This document shows, in pieces, positions 1 through 9,023 of a DNA stretch of 64,000 bases (the first letter of the stretch is position 1; each line of letters opens with the position of its first letter). Source of the stretch: Stutzerimonas stutzeri. Lineage in GTDB: Bacteria; Pseudomonadota; Gammaproteobacteria; Pseudomonadales; Pseudomonadaceae. The DNA lies in NCBI RefSeq assembly GCF_015291885.1, contig NZ_CP036186.1:4106001-4170000 (forward strand). Direction: 5' to 3'. The translations under genes and the position numbers were made by a program. The notes below the pieces were generated by a model. The model did not search any database and had not been told where the DNA came from. It saw only the letters and a list, made by a program, of their open reading frames with translations.

Positions 1-2
1 GC

Positions 3-1505
3 TGTGCCAGTCATCCCACGCCAACCGAGTCCTATTCCGTGGCGCCGGACGCGTCACCCCTCGGTCGGCGTATCCAGCAACTCTCCGCCGAGCACGCATA
101 CGGCTACTCGGGCTTTCGCCTGCTGCCGGAGAGCACCGAAGCCTTCGCCGCGCGCACCGAGATGATCCGCGCGGCACAGGTCAGCCTTGATATCCAGTAC
201 TACATCGTCCATGACGGGCTGACCACTCGCGCGCTGATCGACGAACTGCTGCAGGCAGCCGACCGCGGCGTTCGCGTCCGTCTCCTGTTGGACGACACCA
301 CCAGCGATGGTCACGATTACCGCATCGGCACCCTTGCAGCGCACCCCAATATCCAGATCCGTGTATTCAATCCACTTCATCTCGGCCGCAGCAACGCCAT
401 CACCCGGTCCATGGGGCGGCTGCTGCACCTATCCCTGCAACACCGTCGCATGCATAACAAGCTGATGCTGGTAGACGGCAGCCTAGCCATCGTCGGCGGA
501 CGCAACCTGGGCGACGAATACTTCGAGGCCGACCAGGGGATGAACTTCACTGACATCGATCTGCTCGGCGCAGGTCCGGTTGCCGAGCAGCTGGCGCAGA
601 GCTTCGATGAGTACTGGAACAATCAACTGAGCGTGCCTATTCGGCGCTTTCTCTGGTGGCAGCCGAAGCCCCGCCAGCTGGTAAAGGCCCGGCAGCAGCT
701 GCGCGACTATCTGCGGCAGGCCCGGCAGGACAACAGCGAGCAGTACCAGCGACTGATGCAGTACAAGCAGGAACCGCAATTGCAACAATGGTTGGACCAG
801 CTCATCTGGGCCCCTGGTGAGGCAATGTGGGACGCTCCAGAGAAGCTGCTGGCAGAAGGCGTACCGGCTACTTCACTGCTGCTGACCACGCAGCTCGCCC
901 CAACCATGCAGGCAGTGAGCAGCGAGCTGACGCTGGTTTCCGCCTACTTCGTGCCGACTGCCGATGGCGTGGCGTATCTCGCCGATCGTGCCGGTGCGGG
1001 CGTGACGGTGCGCATTCTTACCAACTCCCTGGAGGCAACCGACGTGCCCGCGGTACACGGCGGCTATGCGCCCTACCGCGAGGAAATGCTCGAGCTTGGC
1101 GTGCGTCTATTCGAACTGCGTCGGCAGCCGCAGCAGGAGCCTTCCTATAGCTTCCTTGGGGAGTCGGAGTCCAGCCTGCACAGCAAGGCCGCGGTGTTCG
1201 ATCAGCAGAAGGTGTTCATCGGTTCCCTCAATCTCGACCCGCGCTCAGTCCTATGGAACACCGAGGTCGGCATTCTGGTGGAAAGCGACGAGCTGGCCCG
1301 CGAGGTTCACCGCCTCACGCTGGAAGGCATGTCGCCGGCACTGAGCTACGAGGTGCGTCTGGAAGAACGCGATGGGCGCAAGCAGCTGATATGGATCGCC
1401 GAGGACGGCGGTCGCCTGCGCGTGATCGAGAAAGAGCCAGGCGGGCTCTGGCGGCGCTTCAATGCCTGGTTCGCCGACGTGATCGGGCTGGAGAAGATGC
1501 TCTAG
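3..1505 (+). CDS. Phospholipase D-family lipoprotein (cardiolipin synthase-like), 5' end outside the window
   Basis: A two-domain PLD superfamily protein of the kind that transfers or hydrolyses phosphatidyl groups at the membrane. Both HKD motifs are complete: HNKLMLVDG followed by GGRN in the first half, and HSKAAVFD followed by GSLN in the second. The first usable start in the window is GTG at 39, but the frame is open to the left edge. Codon 3-5 is TGT (Cys), preceded by a codon ending in GC, which fits a lipobox Gly/Ser-Cys, and is followed by the low-complexity linker ASHPTPTES. I infer that the signal peptide lies just upstream of the window and that the protein is a lipoprotein. It ends with TAG at 1503-1505. 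A catalytic role as cardiolipin synthase is possible but not shown. Confidence is high for the family and low for the substrate. Confidence 0.85.
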   Translation, partial: CASHPTPTESYSVAPDASPLGRRIQQLSAEHAYGYSGFRLLPESTEAFAARTEMIRAAQVSLDIQYYIVHDGLTTRALIDELLQAADRGVRVRLLLDDTTSDGHDYRIGTLAAHPNIQIRVFNPLHLGRSNAITRSMGRLLHLSLQHRRMHNKLMLVDGSLAIVGGRNLGDEYFEADQGMNFTDIDLLGAGPVAEQLAQSFDEYWNNQLSVPIRRFLWWQPKPRQLVKARQQLRDYLRQARQDNSEQYQRLMQYKQEPQLQQWLDQLIWAPGEAMWDAPEKLLAEGVPATSLLLTTQLAPTMQAVSSELTLVSAYFVPTADGVAYLADRAGAGVTVRILTNSLEATDVPAVHGGYAPYREEMLELGVRLFELRRQPQQEPSYSFLGESESSLHSKAAVFDQQKVFIGSLNLDPRSVLWNTEVGILVESDELAREVHRLTLEGMSPALSYEVRLEERDGRKQLIWIAEDGGRLRVIEKEPGGLWRRFNAWFADVIGLEKML

Positions 1506-1661
1506 CGTTCGCAACCGACTGCAGCATGATCGCGCCTGGTTGCTATCAAACCGCCACAAATCATTCTTTGGGGTGATACCACTTAGCCAGCGGTCCGTTA
1601 GGCTCAGATCGCGGCTGCCACGCACGCATCGCTTCTATAAAAATAAAAAAGGAGCACGACA

Positions 1662-2405
1662 ATGGATCGTTTAACTCGCTTCTGCCTATTACTGATATTT
1701 GGAATGCTGCCCGCTTTTACCGAAGCGGCCCAAGCCGAGCCCTCGTCTGATCTGCAGAGCATGCAGATCCACGCCAACCGCGCGACCAGCAGCCTGCTGC
1801 TCTACCGTGGCGAAGGCTTTCAAAAGGCGCATCTGCTGCGTCTGGAGGAAGACATTCGCGCGCTGAACGCGGCCATGCTCAACGTCGCCAACCCGACCAG
1901 CGCACTGCGCGAAAGCCATCATGTGCTGCAAGCACGCCTACGCGAAGGCGCAAGCTTTGGCTACGCGGAAGACGACATGCCCTGGGGCTGGCCATTGGAA
2001 ATGAGCAAGGCGTTACGGGATTTCCTCACTGCCGCACGAGCGCAGCAGGGGGCGGACACTCAGGCCGAACTGCCGGCTAAGGTCGAATATCTGGCGGCGC
2101 AGTACCTCAGCCGTGCCTACATCGGCTCGTTCGAGATCGCTCGTGAACAGCCCGACACTTACCTCGGTCAAGACGAGCGGCACCTGGTGCCGGCGATCAA
2201 TGCACAACTCGCTGCATTGGACGGCAAGCGCGACCCTGCGCTGGCCAAGCTCAAGACGCGCTGGGACTTTCTCAAGGTGGCGCTGGAAGACATGAACAGC
2301 GGCAGCAACAATTTCACCACCGCCTCAGGCCGACCCTTCGCGCCGATAATGGTCGATCGCCATACCCGCAGCCTGAGCGACCAGTGGATGGCGGCCAAAC
2401 CCTGA
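1662..2405 (+). CDS. Secreted protein of unknown function (247 aa)
   Basis: I do not recognise a named family. The first ~22 residues form a signal peptide (basic MDRLTR, hydrophobic core, small residues TEAAQA before the mature part), so the protein is probably periplasmic. The rest is mostly helical and polar, with no cysteine in the mature part and no obvious catalytic motif. Start choice is firm: GGAG at 1651-1654 sits 7 bases before the ATG. Just upstream is an A-rich run (1637-1650) that fits the AAN-repeat pattern used by Hfq/Crc in pseudomonads. It stands alone between the PLD gene and a convergent membrane-protein gene. Confidence 0.75.
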   Translation: MDRLTRFCLLLIFGMLPAFTEAAQAEPSSDLQSMQIHANRATSSLLLYRGEGFQKAHLLRLEEDIRALNAAMLNVANPTSALRESHHVLQARLREGASFGYAEDDMPWGWPLEMSKALRDFLTAARAQQGADTQAELPAKVEYLAAQYLSRAYIGSFEIAREQPDTYLGQDERHLVPAINAQLAALDGKRDPALAKLKTRWDFLKVALEDMNSGSNNFTTASGRPFAPIMVDRHTRSLSDQWMAAKP

Positions 2406-2409
2406 ACCC

Positions 2410-2934
2410 TCAGCCGTGGGCGGCCGACTCGCGCAGACGCACCGGACCGACACGCGCCTCGATAGCGAGGCGCAGGGGCTCGCGCAAGCCGAGCATGAAG
2501 CCTAACTCGGCTGCAACGAACAGCGGGCCGATGATCAGCCCCGAGAGGTCATCGACGAATGCCGGCTTGCGCCCCTCGAAATAGTGCCCGACGAACTGGA
2601 TGATCCAGCCGAGTACGAACAGCCCTACCCCCACGCTTAGCCACAGCATCGTCGTTGCATTGGCAAGCCCTGCGCCCAACCACACGCAGAGCAGCAATAC
2701 GGCGCTCATCAGCAGGCCATAGCGCAGATCCAGCCGCAGATAGAAAATCGCCGCCGCGAGCGACACCAACGCCGCAGGGCTGAGCCACAGGCCCGCCCAC
2801 TCGACGCCTGGGCGCGACAGCAGCACGGCCACCGCCAGCACGATCAGCGGGATACCGACGAAATGGGTGAGCAGGTTGCGCGGATCGCGATGATAGGCCG
2901 CGTACTGAGCCAGGTGATCGGTAAGGGTTTTCAT
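2410..2934 (-). CDS. DUF962/Mpo1-like membrane protein
   Basis: This 174-aa protein begins at ATG 2934 (MKTLTDHLAQYAAYH); the open frame runs further upstream without a better start. The N-terminus has the DUF962 signature: H15, N20, H24 and the GIP turn at 27-29. Four or five hydrophobic segments follow, then a second motif QFVGHYFEGRKPA. In yeast the family member Mpo1 is an Fe(II)-dependent dioxygenase that shortens 2-hydroxy fatty acids by alpha-oxidation; the conserved histidines seen here are the proposed metal ligands. Whether the bacterial protein has the same substrate is not known. It is convergent with the upstream gene, with a 4-base gap. Confidence 0.8.
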   Translation of the reverse strand: MKTLTDHLAQYAAYHRDPRNLLTHFVGIPLIVLAVAVLLSRPGVEWAGLWLSPAALVSLAAAIFYLRLDLRYGLLMSAVLLLCVWLGAGLANATTMLWLSVGVGLFVLGWIIQFVGHYFEGRKPAFVDDLSGLIIGPLFVAAELGFMLGLREPLRLAIEARVGPVRLRESAAHG

Positions 2935-2981
2935 TGACGGCGCCTCGACAAGTACATCCTCCAAGCTTAGCCGCCGGGATG

Positions 2982-2999
2982 GTTGGCGCCGCCGCCAAC
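2982..2999 (-). terminator. Hairpin downstream of the chemoreceptor gene
   Basis: A perfect 7-bp stem (GTTGGCG / CGCCAAC) with a CCGC loop lies 37 bases past the stop codon of the minus-strand chemoreceptor gene. There is no clear U-run, so it may act as a weak or Rho-assisted terminator or as an mRNA end protector. Confidence 0.4.
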
Positions 3000-3035
3000 G
3001 GCAGGGCAATCACGCCAACATTGATGAGTACCAGG

Positions 3036-4601
3036 CTATTGCTCGGGACGGTAGCCCAGGCGTAGCCCGCCCCAATGGCGACCACCTACCAGGATCGGCA
3101 CGGAAAGATCGTGCATCAGCTCGCCAGTGTCACGGCTGTAGGTTTGCAGCAGCACACGGCGCTGGTGGCTGCCGCAGCGACCACCAGTGCGATCATTGAA
3201 CAGGCGCTTGCTGCGACTCTTGACCCGATCTATTTCCGGGTTGCCCACTGGCGGCTGGCTGAACGCGCGGTTATGCGTCGGCACGTAGCCTTCGGGTGTG
3301 GTGGCGATGGCATACACCAGCGCCGAATGCTTCTGCAGCAACGGCTCCTGAATCGCCGGCAGCACCTCGTCGGCATAGCGGTCGAAGCGGGTCTGGTACT
3401 TCACCGGATCGGTGTTGGGTTGCGCCCGATAGTTACGGTCGAAGAGGTCGTCAAGACTGACCCGCCCAGCCTGGATATCCGCCTCGAACCGTGCGCCGAT
3501 GGCCGCAGCCCCCTGACGGGCCAGATCGAATATTGACTGGTGATAATCGTCAAGCTGGACCTCGGCCAACTGCTCGCTCGCACTCTCGGCTTGCGCGACC
3601 AGCCGCTCGGCGGCCAGCTCGAGCTGGCGCGTTTGCTTCTCGCTATCCAAAGCATCTGCTCGCAGCTGATCGAGGGCGACGAACTGCGCAGTCAAGCGTT
3701 GATGGTTGTCGGCGGTGCCGGTGGTGATCTGCTCCACCTGACTTTCGACGCTGCCGGCCAGTTCGGCAATGCCGCTGAGCTGCTCACCGGTGGCGGCGAT
3801 CTGCTCTGCAGCGGCGTCCAGCTCATTGCCCTGGCGCTGGATATAGCTAACTACCGCTTCGCTCTGCTGACGGATGTCGGCCACCATGCGCCCGACCTCC
3901 TCGGTGGCGCTGGACGTACGCGCCGCCAGGCTGCGCACTTCGTCGGCGACCACGGCAAAACCGCGGCCGGCCTCGCCGGCGCGGGCGGCCTCGATGGCGG
4001 CGTTGAGCGCGAGCAGATTGGTCTGGCTGGCAATGGACTGAATCACGTCGGTGATGCGGCGGATTTCTTCCGTCCGCGCCGAGAGCCCGTCGATCAGCTC
4101 GCGGCTGGCATGGGTTTGCTCACTGAGCTGCTGCATCCGCTCGATAGCTCGCTGCAGCTCGCTTTGTCCTGCATCGCTACGCTGGCGCACCGCCTGCGCC
4201 GCATCCAGCGTATGCCGGGCCCGATCGGCGCTGTCCTGCTCGGTGGCGGCGATGGCCTGAGCGCCGTTGGCAATCTCGCTCACTGCCTGCAACTGCGATT
4301 TCAGGCGGCTGGCCAGCTGCTCGGCACTATAGGCGACCTGAGCAGCAGACAGGGCGTTATGGCAGGTATTGCGCGAGAGATTCTTGGTCAGTTCAGCGAA
4401 GGCCTGGGGCTCACTGTCAGTGACTGAAACGCCACGATCAGCGGCAAGCCAGGCGGTAAACCAGGGCCACATCGCGGCGACCATCAGCAGCGTGCCGGTC
4501 ACAAGCAGCGGCGGGGTCAACCAGTGATGGACGAGCAACAAACCGATGATCAGCGCGGCCTGAAACACGACGACCTTGGGATGGCGATTGGCGGGGCTCA
4601 T
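3036..4601 (-). CDS. Methyl-accepting chemotaxis protein with C-terminal cytoplasmic sensor domain
   Basis: A chemoreceptor of 521 aa from ATG 4601 (MSPANRHPK), preceded by AGAGG. Two membrane segments (about residues 11-27 and 31-52) are separated by only a few residues, so there is no periplasmic ligand domain. The MCP signalling hairpin follows, with the highly conserved tip ([18 protein letters not shown], then [12 protein letters not shown]). After the coiled coil comes a C-terminal domain of about 160 residues, starting near [12 protein letters not shown] and ending in [17 protein letters not shown], which looks like a Cache/PAS-type fold by its closing motif. The sensor is therefore predicted to be cytosolic. 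The stimulus cannot be told from sequence. A longer form starting at 4682 is possible but has no better ribosome site. Confidence 0.85.
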   Translation of the reverse strand: MSPANRHPKVVVFQAALIIGLLLVHHWLTPPLLVTGTLLMVAAMWPWFTAWLAADRGVSVTDSEPQAFAELTKNLSRNTCHNALSAAQVAYSAEQLASRLKSQLQAVSEIANGAQAIAATEQDSADRARHTLDAAQAVRQRSDAGQSELQRAIERMQQLSEQTHASRELIDGLSARTEEIRRITDVIQSIASQTNLLALNAAIEAARAGEAGRGFAVVADEVRSLAARTSSATEEVGRMVADIRQQSEAVVSYIQRQGNELDAAAEQIAATGEQLSGIAELAGSVESQVEQITTGTADNHQRLTAQFVALDQLRADALDSEKQTRQLELAAERLVAQAESASEQLAEVQLDDYHQSIFDLARQGAAAIGARFEADIQAGRVSLDDLFDRNYRAQPNTDPVKYQTRFDRYADEVLPAIQEPLLQKHSALVYAIATTPEGYVPTHNRAFSQPPVGNPEIDRVKSRSKRLFNDRTGGRCGSHQRRVLLQTYSRDTGELMHDLSVPILVGGRHWGGLRLGYRPEQ

Positions 4602-4619
4602 GGACGGCCTCTTGTTCTT

Positions 4620-4635
4620 GTCGGATCGATCCGAC
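4620..4635. promoter_or_regulatory. 16-bp perfect palindrome upstream of the chemoreceptor start
   Basis: GTCGGATCGATCCGAC is its own reverse complement and lies 18 bases upstream of the chosen start codon. It could be an operator. It could also be coding if translation began upstream at 4682. No regulator is known to me for this site. Confidence 0.3.
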
Positions 4636-4774
4636 GTTGTACGCATACCCTCCAATAAAGAACAGTAGTGCCTTAGTAGCAACGTGCCGTCATCGGAGGC
4701 TCACCCCTGATTTAACGGCCGCGCCCACGCAAACTGAAGGCATCCAGGTATGCCTCCGGTCGCCCTCGGATGCT

Positions 4775-6298
4775 CTACCCAACGAGCGGCCCATCCGGCG
4801 CGCTCAGAGGTAGCGAGAGCTGCACCCGCCGGCGCAACCATGGGCTCGGGCGATAGCGCGCTTCGCCGCCATAGCAACCCTGCATGGCCTGAAGAATGGC
4901 GAGAATTCGCCCCGCACCATAGTGCTCGGCGAAGCCCATTGGCCCTTTCGGGTAGCCCAGCGCCAGGGTGACCGCGCGGTCCAGCGTCTGCGGATCGGCA
5001 ATGCCCTTCTGCGCGATCTCGCAACCGAGATTGACGATGCTCGCCACCACCCGCTGACTGACGAAACCGGGCGAGTCGTTGATCACCTCCACCGGCACGC
5101 CATCGTGACTCAGCGCCTGTCGCGCCTGCGCTTCGAGAGCAGGGTCGAGCGCCGGTTGGCGCATCATCACCCGGCGCCGATCGAAGTCGGCAAACAGGTC
5201 GAAGGCGATACTGCGGGTGGCGGGCAGATCAAGCCTGGCGATCATCGTGCTGGCATCCTCCCCCAGTGGGGTGATCAGGCAGATGGCGCGCTCCGACGGC
5301 GCCTCGCCGGTTTCCAGCTGCGTACCGGCCTCGCGTAACAAGGCCGCCAGCCGGCCACGCAGTTCGGCATCCTGACTGTCCAGCCAAAACGGGCGCTCGA
5401 CGACTACCGGCGACCATTGCGGCTCCGGCGTGCGGATCTGCTGGCCGTTCTCGTAGCGGTAGTAACCCTGCCCGGTCTTGCGTCCGAGCAACCCCGCTGC
5501 GACCCGCTGCGCCGCCTGGTAAGACGGTGTGTAGCGCGGGTCCTGATAGAACTGCTGGTACACCGACTCCATCACCGCATGGGAAATATCCAGCCCGGTG
5601 AGATCGAACAACTCGAACGGCCCCATGCGAAAGCCCGGTCCGTCGCGCAGAATGCGGTCGATCTGCTCGGCATTGGCGATACCCTCGGCAAGGATGCGCT
5701 GCGCCTCGGTGCTGTAGGCGCGACCGGCGTGATTGACCAGAAAGCCGGGGGTATCCGGCGTGATTGCCGGAAAGTGCCCAGCCTCTTCGGCCAACTTGAC
5801 CAGCCGCTCGATGACCTGCGGATCGCTGCGCTCACCGCGCACCACTTCCACCAGCCTCATCAACGGTACCGGGTTGAAGAAGTGAAAACCGGCCACCCGC
5901 TCCGGGTGCTGGCAGGCCGCCGCGATGCGCGTGACCGAAAGCGACGAGGTGTTGGTCGCCAGCACCGCATCTCCGGCGAGCAGCGGCTCCAGCTCGATGA
6001 AGAGCGCCTGCTTGGCCTCGAGATTTTCGACGATCGCCTCGATCACCAGATCGCAGCCGGACAGATCGGCCAGCGCGGGCGCCGCCTGCATGCGGGCCAG
6101 CGTGGCGTCGAGCTCGGCGATGCTCAGCCGCCCCTTGGCCACGCCGCGTTCTAGCAGCTCACAGTTGAAGCGCAGCGCCTCGCTGATCGACTCGCTGCGT
6201 GCATCGTGCAACCAGACCTGCTTGCCGGCGCTGGCGAACAACTGTGCGATCCCGCGGCCCATGGCGCCTGCGCCGACAATGCCGATACGCTCAAACAT
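4775..6298 (-). CDS. 3-hydroxyacyl-CoA dehydrogenase (two C-terminal domains, PaaH-like)
   Basis: Oxidises a 3-hydroxyacyl-CoA to the 3-ketoacyl-CoA with NAD+ in beta-oxidation-type pathways. The 507-aa protein starts at ATG 6298 behind GAGGAGG. The NAD-binding Rossmann loop is GAGAMGRG at residues 9-16. The catalytic region is present (NTSSLSVT, HFFNPVPLMRLVEVV, GFLVNHAGRAY). A second, C-terminal 3HCDH domain begins near NDSPGFVSQRVV, and the length of about 505 aa matches the PaaH/PaaC class (3-hydroxyadipyl-CoA or 3-hydroxybutyryl-CoA dehydrogenases). No other phenylacetate genes are nearby, so the exact substrate is open. It is divergent from the thioesterase gene, with 118 bases between the starts. 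Confidence 0.88.
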   Translation of the reverse strand: MFERIGIVGAGAMGRGIAQLFASAGKQVWLHDARSESISEALRFNCELLERGVAKGRLSIAELDATLARMQAAPALADLSGCDLVIEAIVENLEAKQALFIELEPLLAGDAVLATNTSSLSVTRIAAACQHPERVAGFHFFNPVPLMRLVEVVRGERSDPQVIERLVKLAEEAGHFPAITPDTPGFLVNHAGRAYSTEAQRILAEGIANAEQIDRILRDGPGFRMGPFELFDLTGLDISHAVMESVYQQFYQDPRYTPSYQAAQRVAAGLLGRKTGQGYYRYENGQQIRTPEPQWSPVVVERPFWLDSQDAELRGRLAALLREAGTQLETGEAPSERAICLITPLGEDASTMIARLDLPATRSIAFDLFADFDRRRVMMRQPALDPALEAQARQALSHDGVPVEVINDSPGFVSQRVVASIVNLGCEIAQKGIADPQTLDRAVTLALGYPKGPMGFAEHYGAGRILAILQAMQGCYGGEARYRPSPWLRRRVQLSLPLSAPDGPLVG

Positions 6299-6416
6299 GC
6301 AAACCTCCTCACGAGCAATGCGATATTTCGCAGTGCGGAACAAGATTCCATCAAATTGACCCTGAGCGTAAAGACTGCCAATCTCCAGCGCAAGTCAGCC
6401 GCCGAACCCGCCCTTC

Positions 6417-6860
6417 ATGTCCGATCAACCCTATCCCGCCGCCACACTGCAACAGGTCGAAAGCTCGTTGACCGGGTTCTTCCAGGACCTGGGTTGCCAG
6501 CTCAAGGAGTACGGCCCGGAGCGCGTGGTGGTCGAACTGCTGTTGTTGCCGCGTCACCTGAACAACGCCAGCAACCTGCACGGCGGCGTCACAGCGACCC
6601 TGTTGGACGTGGCGATGGGCCTCTGCGGAACCTGGGTCGAACAGCCGGAACAGCGCCGCGTGGCGACCACGTTGTCGATGAACGTCAACTTCAGCTCACC
6701 GGCACCAGTCGGCAGCCGCATCCGTGCGGTGGCCGTCTGCCGCTCCGCCGGGCACAAGGTGTTCATGGCCAGCTGCGATCTGCTGGGCGAAAACGACCAG
6801 TTGCTGGCCTTCGGCGAAGGCGTATACAAGCGCGGCAAACTGCGCAGCGAGCTGCCCTGA
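6417..6860 (+). CDS. PaaI-family hotdog thioesterase
   Basis: A 147-aa single-hotdog-fold protein expected to hydrolyse acyl-CoA or aryl-CoA thioesters. The family signature is HGGVTATLLDVAMG, with HGG at 55-57 and the catalytic acid position D64. Its divergent partner is a 3-hydroxyacyl-CoA dehydrogenase, and the following membrane-protein gene starts 3 bases after its stop. I infer a role in removing dead-end CoA esters during catabolism, perhaps coupled to movement of the free acid. Confidence 0.85.
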   Translation: MSDQPYPAATLQQVESSLTGFFQDLGCQLKEYGPERVVVELLLLPRHLNNASNLHGGVTATLLDVAMGLCGTWVEQPEQRRVATTLSMNVNFSSPAPVGSRIRAVAVCRSAGHKVFMASCDLLGENDQLLAFGEGVYKRGKLRSELP

Positions 6861-6863
6861 GCG

Positions 6864-8207
6864 ATGCTTGCTCTGCTCCCGTTGGCGCTCGTCTGCGAGC
6901 TGTTCGCGCTGGTTACGCGCCTGCAGCTGCCGAGCGTGATCAGTGGTGCGCTATTGGTGCTGTTCTTCGTATGGCACTGGCGCTCGCTGATGCCCTACCC
7001 GCGCCGGCTCGGGCTGGTTACGCTGGGGCTGTTCGGTTACTGGGTGTTGTTCAGAGAGCCCGACTGGCAGCAGGCTCAACGGATGCTCGGCGCCGCGGCC
7101 TACTACGGCGCGTTCATCGGCGCCCTCGGGCTTGCTCATTGCGCGGTCAGGCGGATGCCGCAACTTGGTGAGCTGCATCGATTGCTGTTGCGGCAACCCC
7201 GTACCAGCCTCTATCCAAGCTACCTGTTCAGCACCTTTGCGATCAGCTCGGTGCTGAGCTTCGGCATGCTCAATCTGGTCTGCGGCTCACTGGAACGCTA
7301 TCTGGAGCGACAGCCGTATAGCCCGACCCAGCGCCGCGAGGGCGCCAGGGGCGTGATGGTTACGGCCCTGCGCGGCTTCGCTCTTGTGCCCTTGCTGGCA
7401 CCGACCAGCGTGGCGGTGGCGATCCTCACTAGAGAGCTGCCTGGGCTGAGCTGGAGCGCCCTGCTGCCGTTCGGCCTGCTCTGCGGGGCCATCCTGCTGT
7501 TGGTGGGCTGGCCGATGGAAAACCACCGTCTGCAACAGTTGCGGGAAACCAATGCCCCGGTAAGTGACTCGAGCGCTACCGGGCCGGCAAAGGGGCTGCG
7601 CAACCTGCTGTACGGCAGTTTGCTCGGCATCCTGCTGATCGCACTGCTGGCCAGCCTGACCCCGCTGTCGGCAACTCAGGCTGCGATGCTGCTGGTGCCG
7701 CTCGCGGTGATCGGACTACTGCTACACCAGGGCGATGCACCGGCAACTGTTTATAGCGAGGTGCGCGACACCCTGGCGGGCATGCGCAACGAAACCTTTA
7801 TCTTCGCCTGCTCGGCGCTGCTTGGTGGACTTACAGCTGTGCTGATCCCGGTAGAACGACTGGCCAGCCACTTCAGCAGCACGCCGTTGGCACTCTTCGG
7901 TCTCGGCAGTGCCGGCATGCTGACGATCATCGCCCTGGCCCTGCTCGGTGTCGCGCCGATCATCTCCCTGAGCCTGTGCGCCGCACTGCTCGCGCAGCTG
8001 GCCGGACACGGCGTAGCGATCATGCAGCCGGCAGTGGCGCTGCTGATCGGATTTTCGCTAGCCATGCTGCTATCGCCCTACGGCCCCTCGGCGCTGATGC
8101 TGGCGCGCCACGCGCAGTTGTCGCCGTGGCGCATCGCCTTCGGCTGGAACGGCCGTTTCGTGCTGCTGGTGCTCGGCCCGCTGCTGCTGGTGCCGCTGCT
8201 GGTGTAG
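6864..8207 (+). CDS. Polytopic inner-membrane protein, transporter-like, unknown function
   Basis: This 447-aa protein has about 11-12 hydrophobic segments spread over its whole length and an internal polar loop near residues 215-240 (NAPVSDSSATGPAKG). I cannot assign it to a named family with confidence. The repeated small-residue helices, and the closing stretch SLAMLLSPYGPSALMLARH where a polar Ser-Pro-Tyr-Gly breaks a helix, resemble secondary transporters of the ion-transporter type. It starts 3 bases after the thioesterase stop, so the two are probably co-translated. It converges on radC with a 3-base gap. Confidence 0.7.
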   Translation: MLALLPLALVCELFALVTRLQLPSVISGALLVLFFVWHWRSLMPYPRRLGLVTLGLFGYWVLFREPDWQQAQRMLGAAAYYGAFIGALGLAHCAVRRMPQLGELHRLLLRQPRTSLYPSYLFSTFAISSVLSFGMLNLVCGSLERYLERQPYSPTQRREGARGVMVTALRGFALVPLLAPTSVAVAILTRELPGLSWSALLPFGLLCGAILLLVGWPMENHRLQQLRETNAPVSDSSATGPAKGLRNLLYGSLLGILLIALLASLTPLSATQAAMLLVPLAVIGLLLHQGDAPATVYSEVRDTLAGMRNETFIFACSALLGGLTAVLIPVERLASHFSSTPLALFGLGSAGMLTIIALALLGVAPIISLSLCAALLAQLAGHGVAIMQPAVALLIGFSLAMLLSPYGPSALMLARHAQLSPWRIAFGWNGRFVLLVLGPLLLVPLLV

Positions 8208-8210
8208 CGA

Positions 8211-8885
8211 TCACATCCAGCCGTACTCGGCCATCGACAATGGCTCGCCATCACCAACGATGAAGTGATCGAGCACCCGCACATCGATCAGTGCCAGCGC
8301 CTCTTTCAGCCGCTGGGTCAGCTGACGATCCGCCTGACTCGGCTCGGCCACGCCGGACGGGTGATTGTGCGTAAGAATGACCGCCGCCGCATTCTGCGCG
8401 AGGGCACGCTTGACCACCTGCCGCGGATAGACGCTGGCGCCGTCGATGGTGCCGTGGAACAGCACCTCGAAGGCCAGCACGCGATGCTTGGAATCGAGAA
8501 ACAGGCAGCCGAACAACTCATGCGGCTCGTGGCGCAGGCGCGCCTTGAGATAGTCACGTACCGCTTGCGGCGATTCGAGAGCCGAATCGCGGCGCAGCCG
8601 TTCGGCCAGATGCCGGCGCGCCATCTCCAGCACCGCCTGCAACTGCGCGAACTTGGCGGGCCCCAGCCCCAGATGTGCACCGAACTGATCGAGCTCTGCC
8701 TCCAGCAACGCCCGCAGGCTGCCAAACTCGGCGAGCAGATGGCGGGCCAGATCCACTGCGCTTTTTCCGGCGACCCCGGTGCGCAGGAATATCGCCAGCA
8801 ATTCGGCGTCGGAAAGCGCGGCTGCGCCCTGTTCGAGTAGCTTTTCCCGCGGCCGCTCCGCCGCGGGCCAGTCACGTATGCTCAT
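8211..8885 (-). CDS. radC: RadC family protein (JAB/MPN domain)
   Basis: A 224-aa protein with an N-terminal helix-hairpin-helix-like part (about 1-90) and a C-terminal JAMM metal-binding domain: HNHPSG at residues 173-178 with D186 completing the H-x-H-x(10)-D set. Historically named a DNA repair protein; its molecular activity remains uncertain. It is divergent from coaBC across a 138-base gap, the usual arrangement in pseudomonads. Confidence 0.93.
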   Translation of the reverse strand: MSIRDWPAAERPREKLLEQGAAALSDAELLAIFLRTGVAGKSAVDLARHLLAEFGSLRALLEAELDQFGAHLGLGPAKFAQLQAVLEMARRHLAERLRRDSALESPQAVRDYLKARLRHEPHELFGCLFLDSKHRVLAFEVLFHGTIDGASVYPRQVVKRALAQNAAAVILTHNHPSGVAEPSQADRQLTQRLKEALALIDVRVLDHFIVGDGEPLSMAEYGWM

Positions 8886-9023
8886 GTCGCCTCCCTGTCG
8901 AGCAAGCCCACTTTTCCACTGTGGGCGCTGTGCTATCTTAGCCCGTCATTTTTCCGGGGTATCGGGCGAGTTCTGACCTGGTTCTCACTCTGGACAGTCC
9001 CTACAAGATAACAAGGCAGGCCT

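Noticed and set aside
2549..3085. 178-residue frame overlapping the Mpo1-like gene
   Set aside because: Same strand but a different frame from the DUF962 protein, which has clear motifs and membrane segments; this frame is Arg/Gly-rich without pattern.
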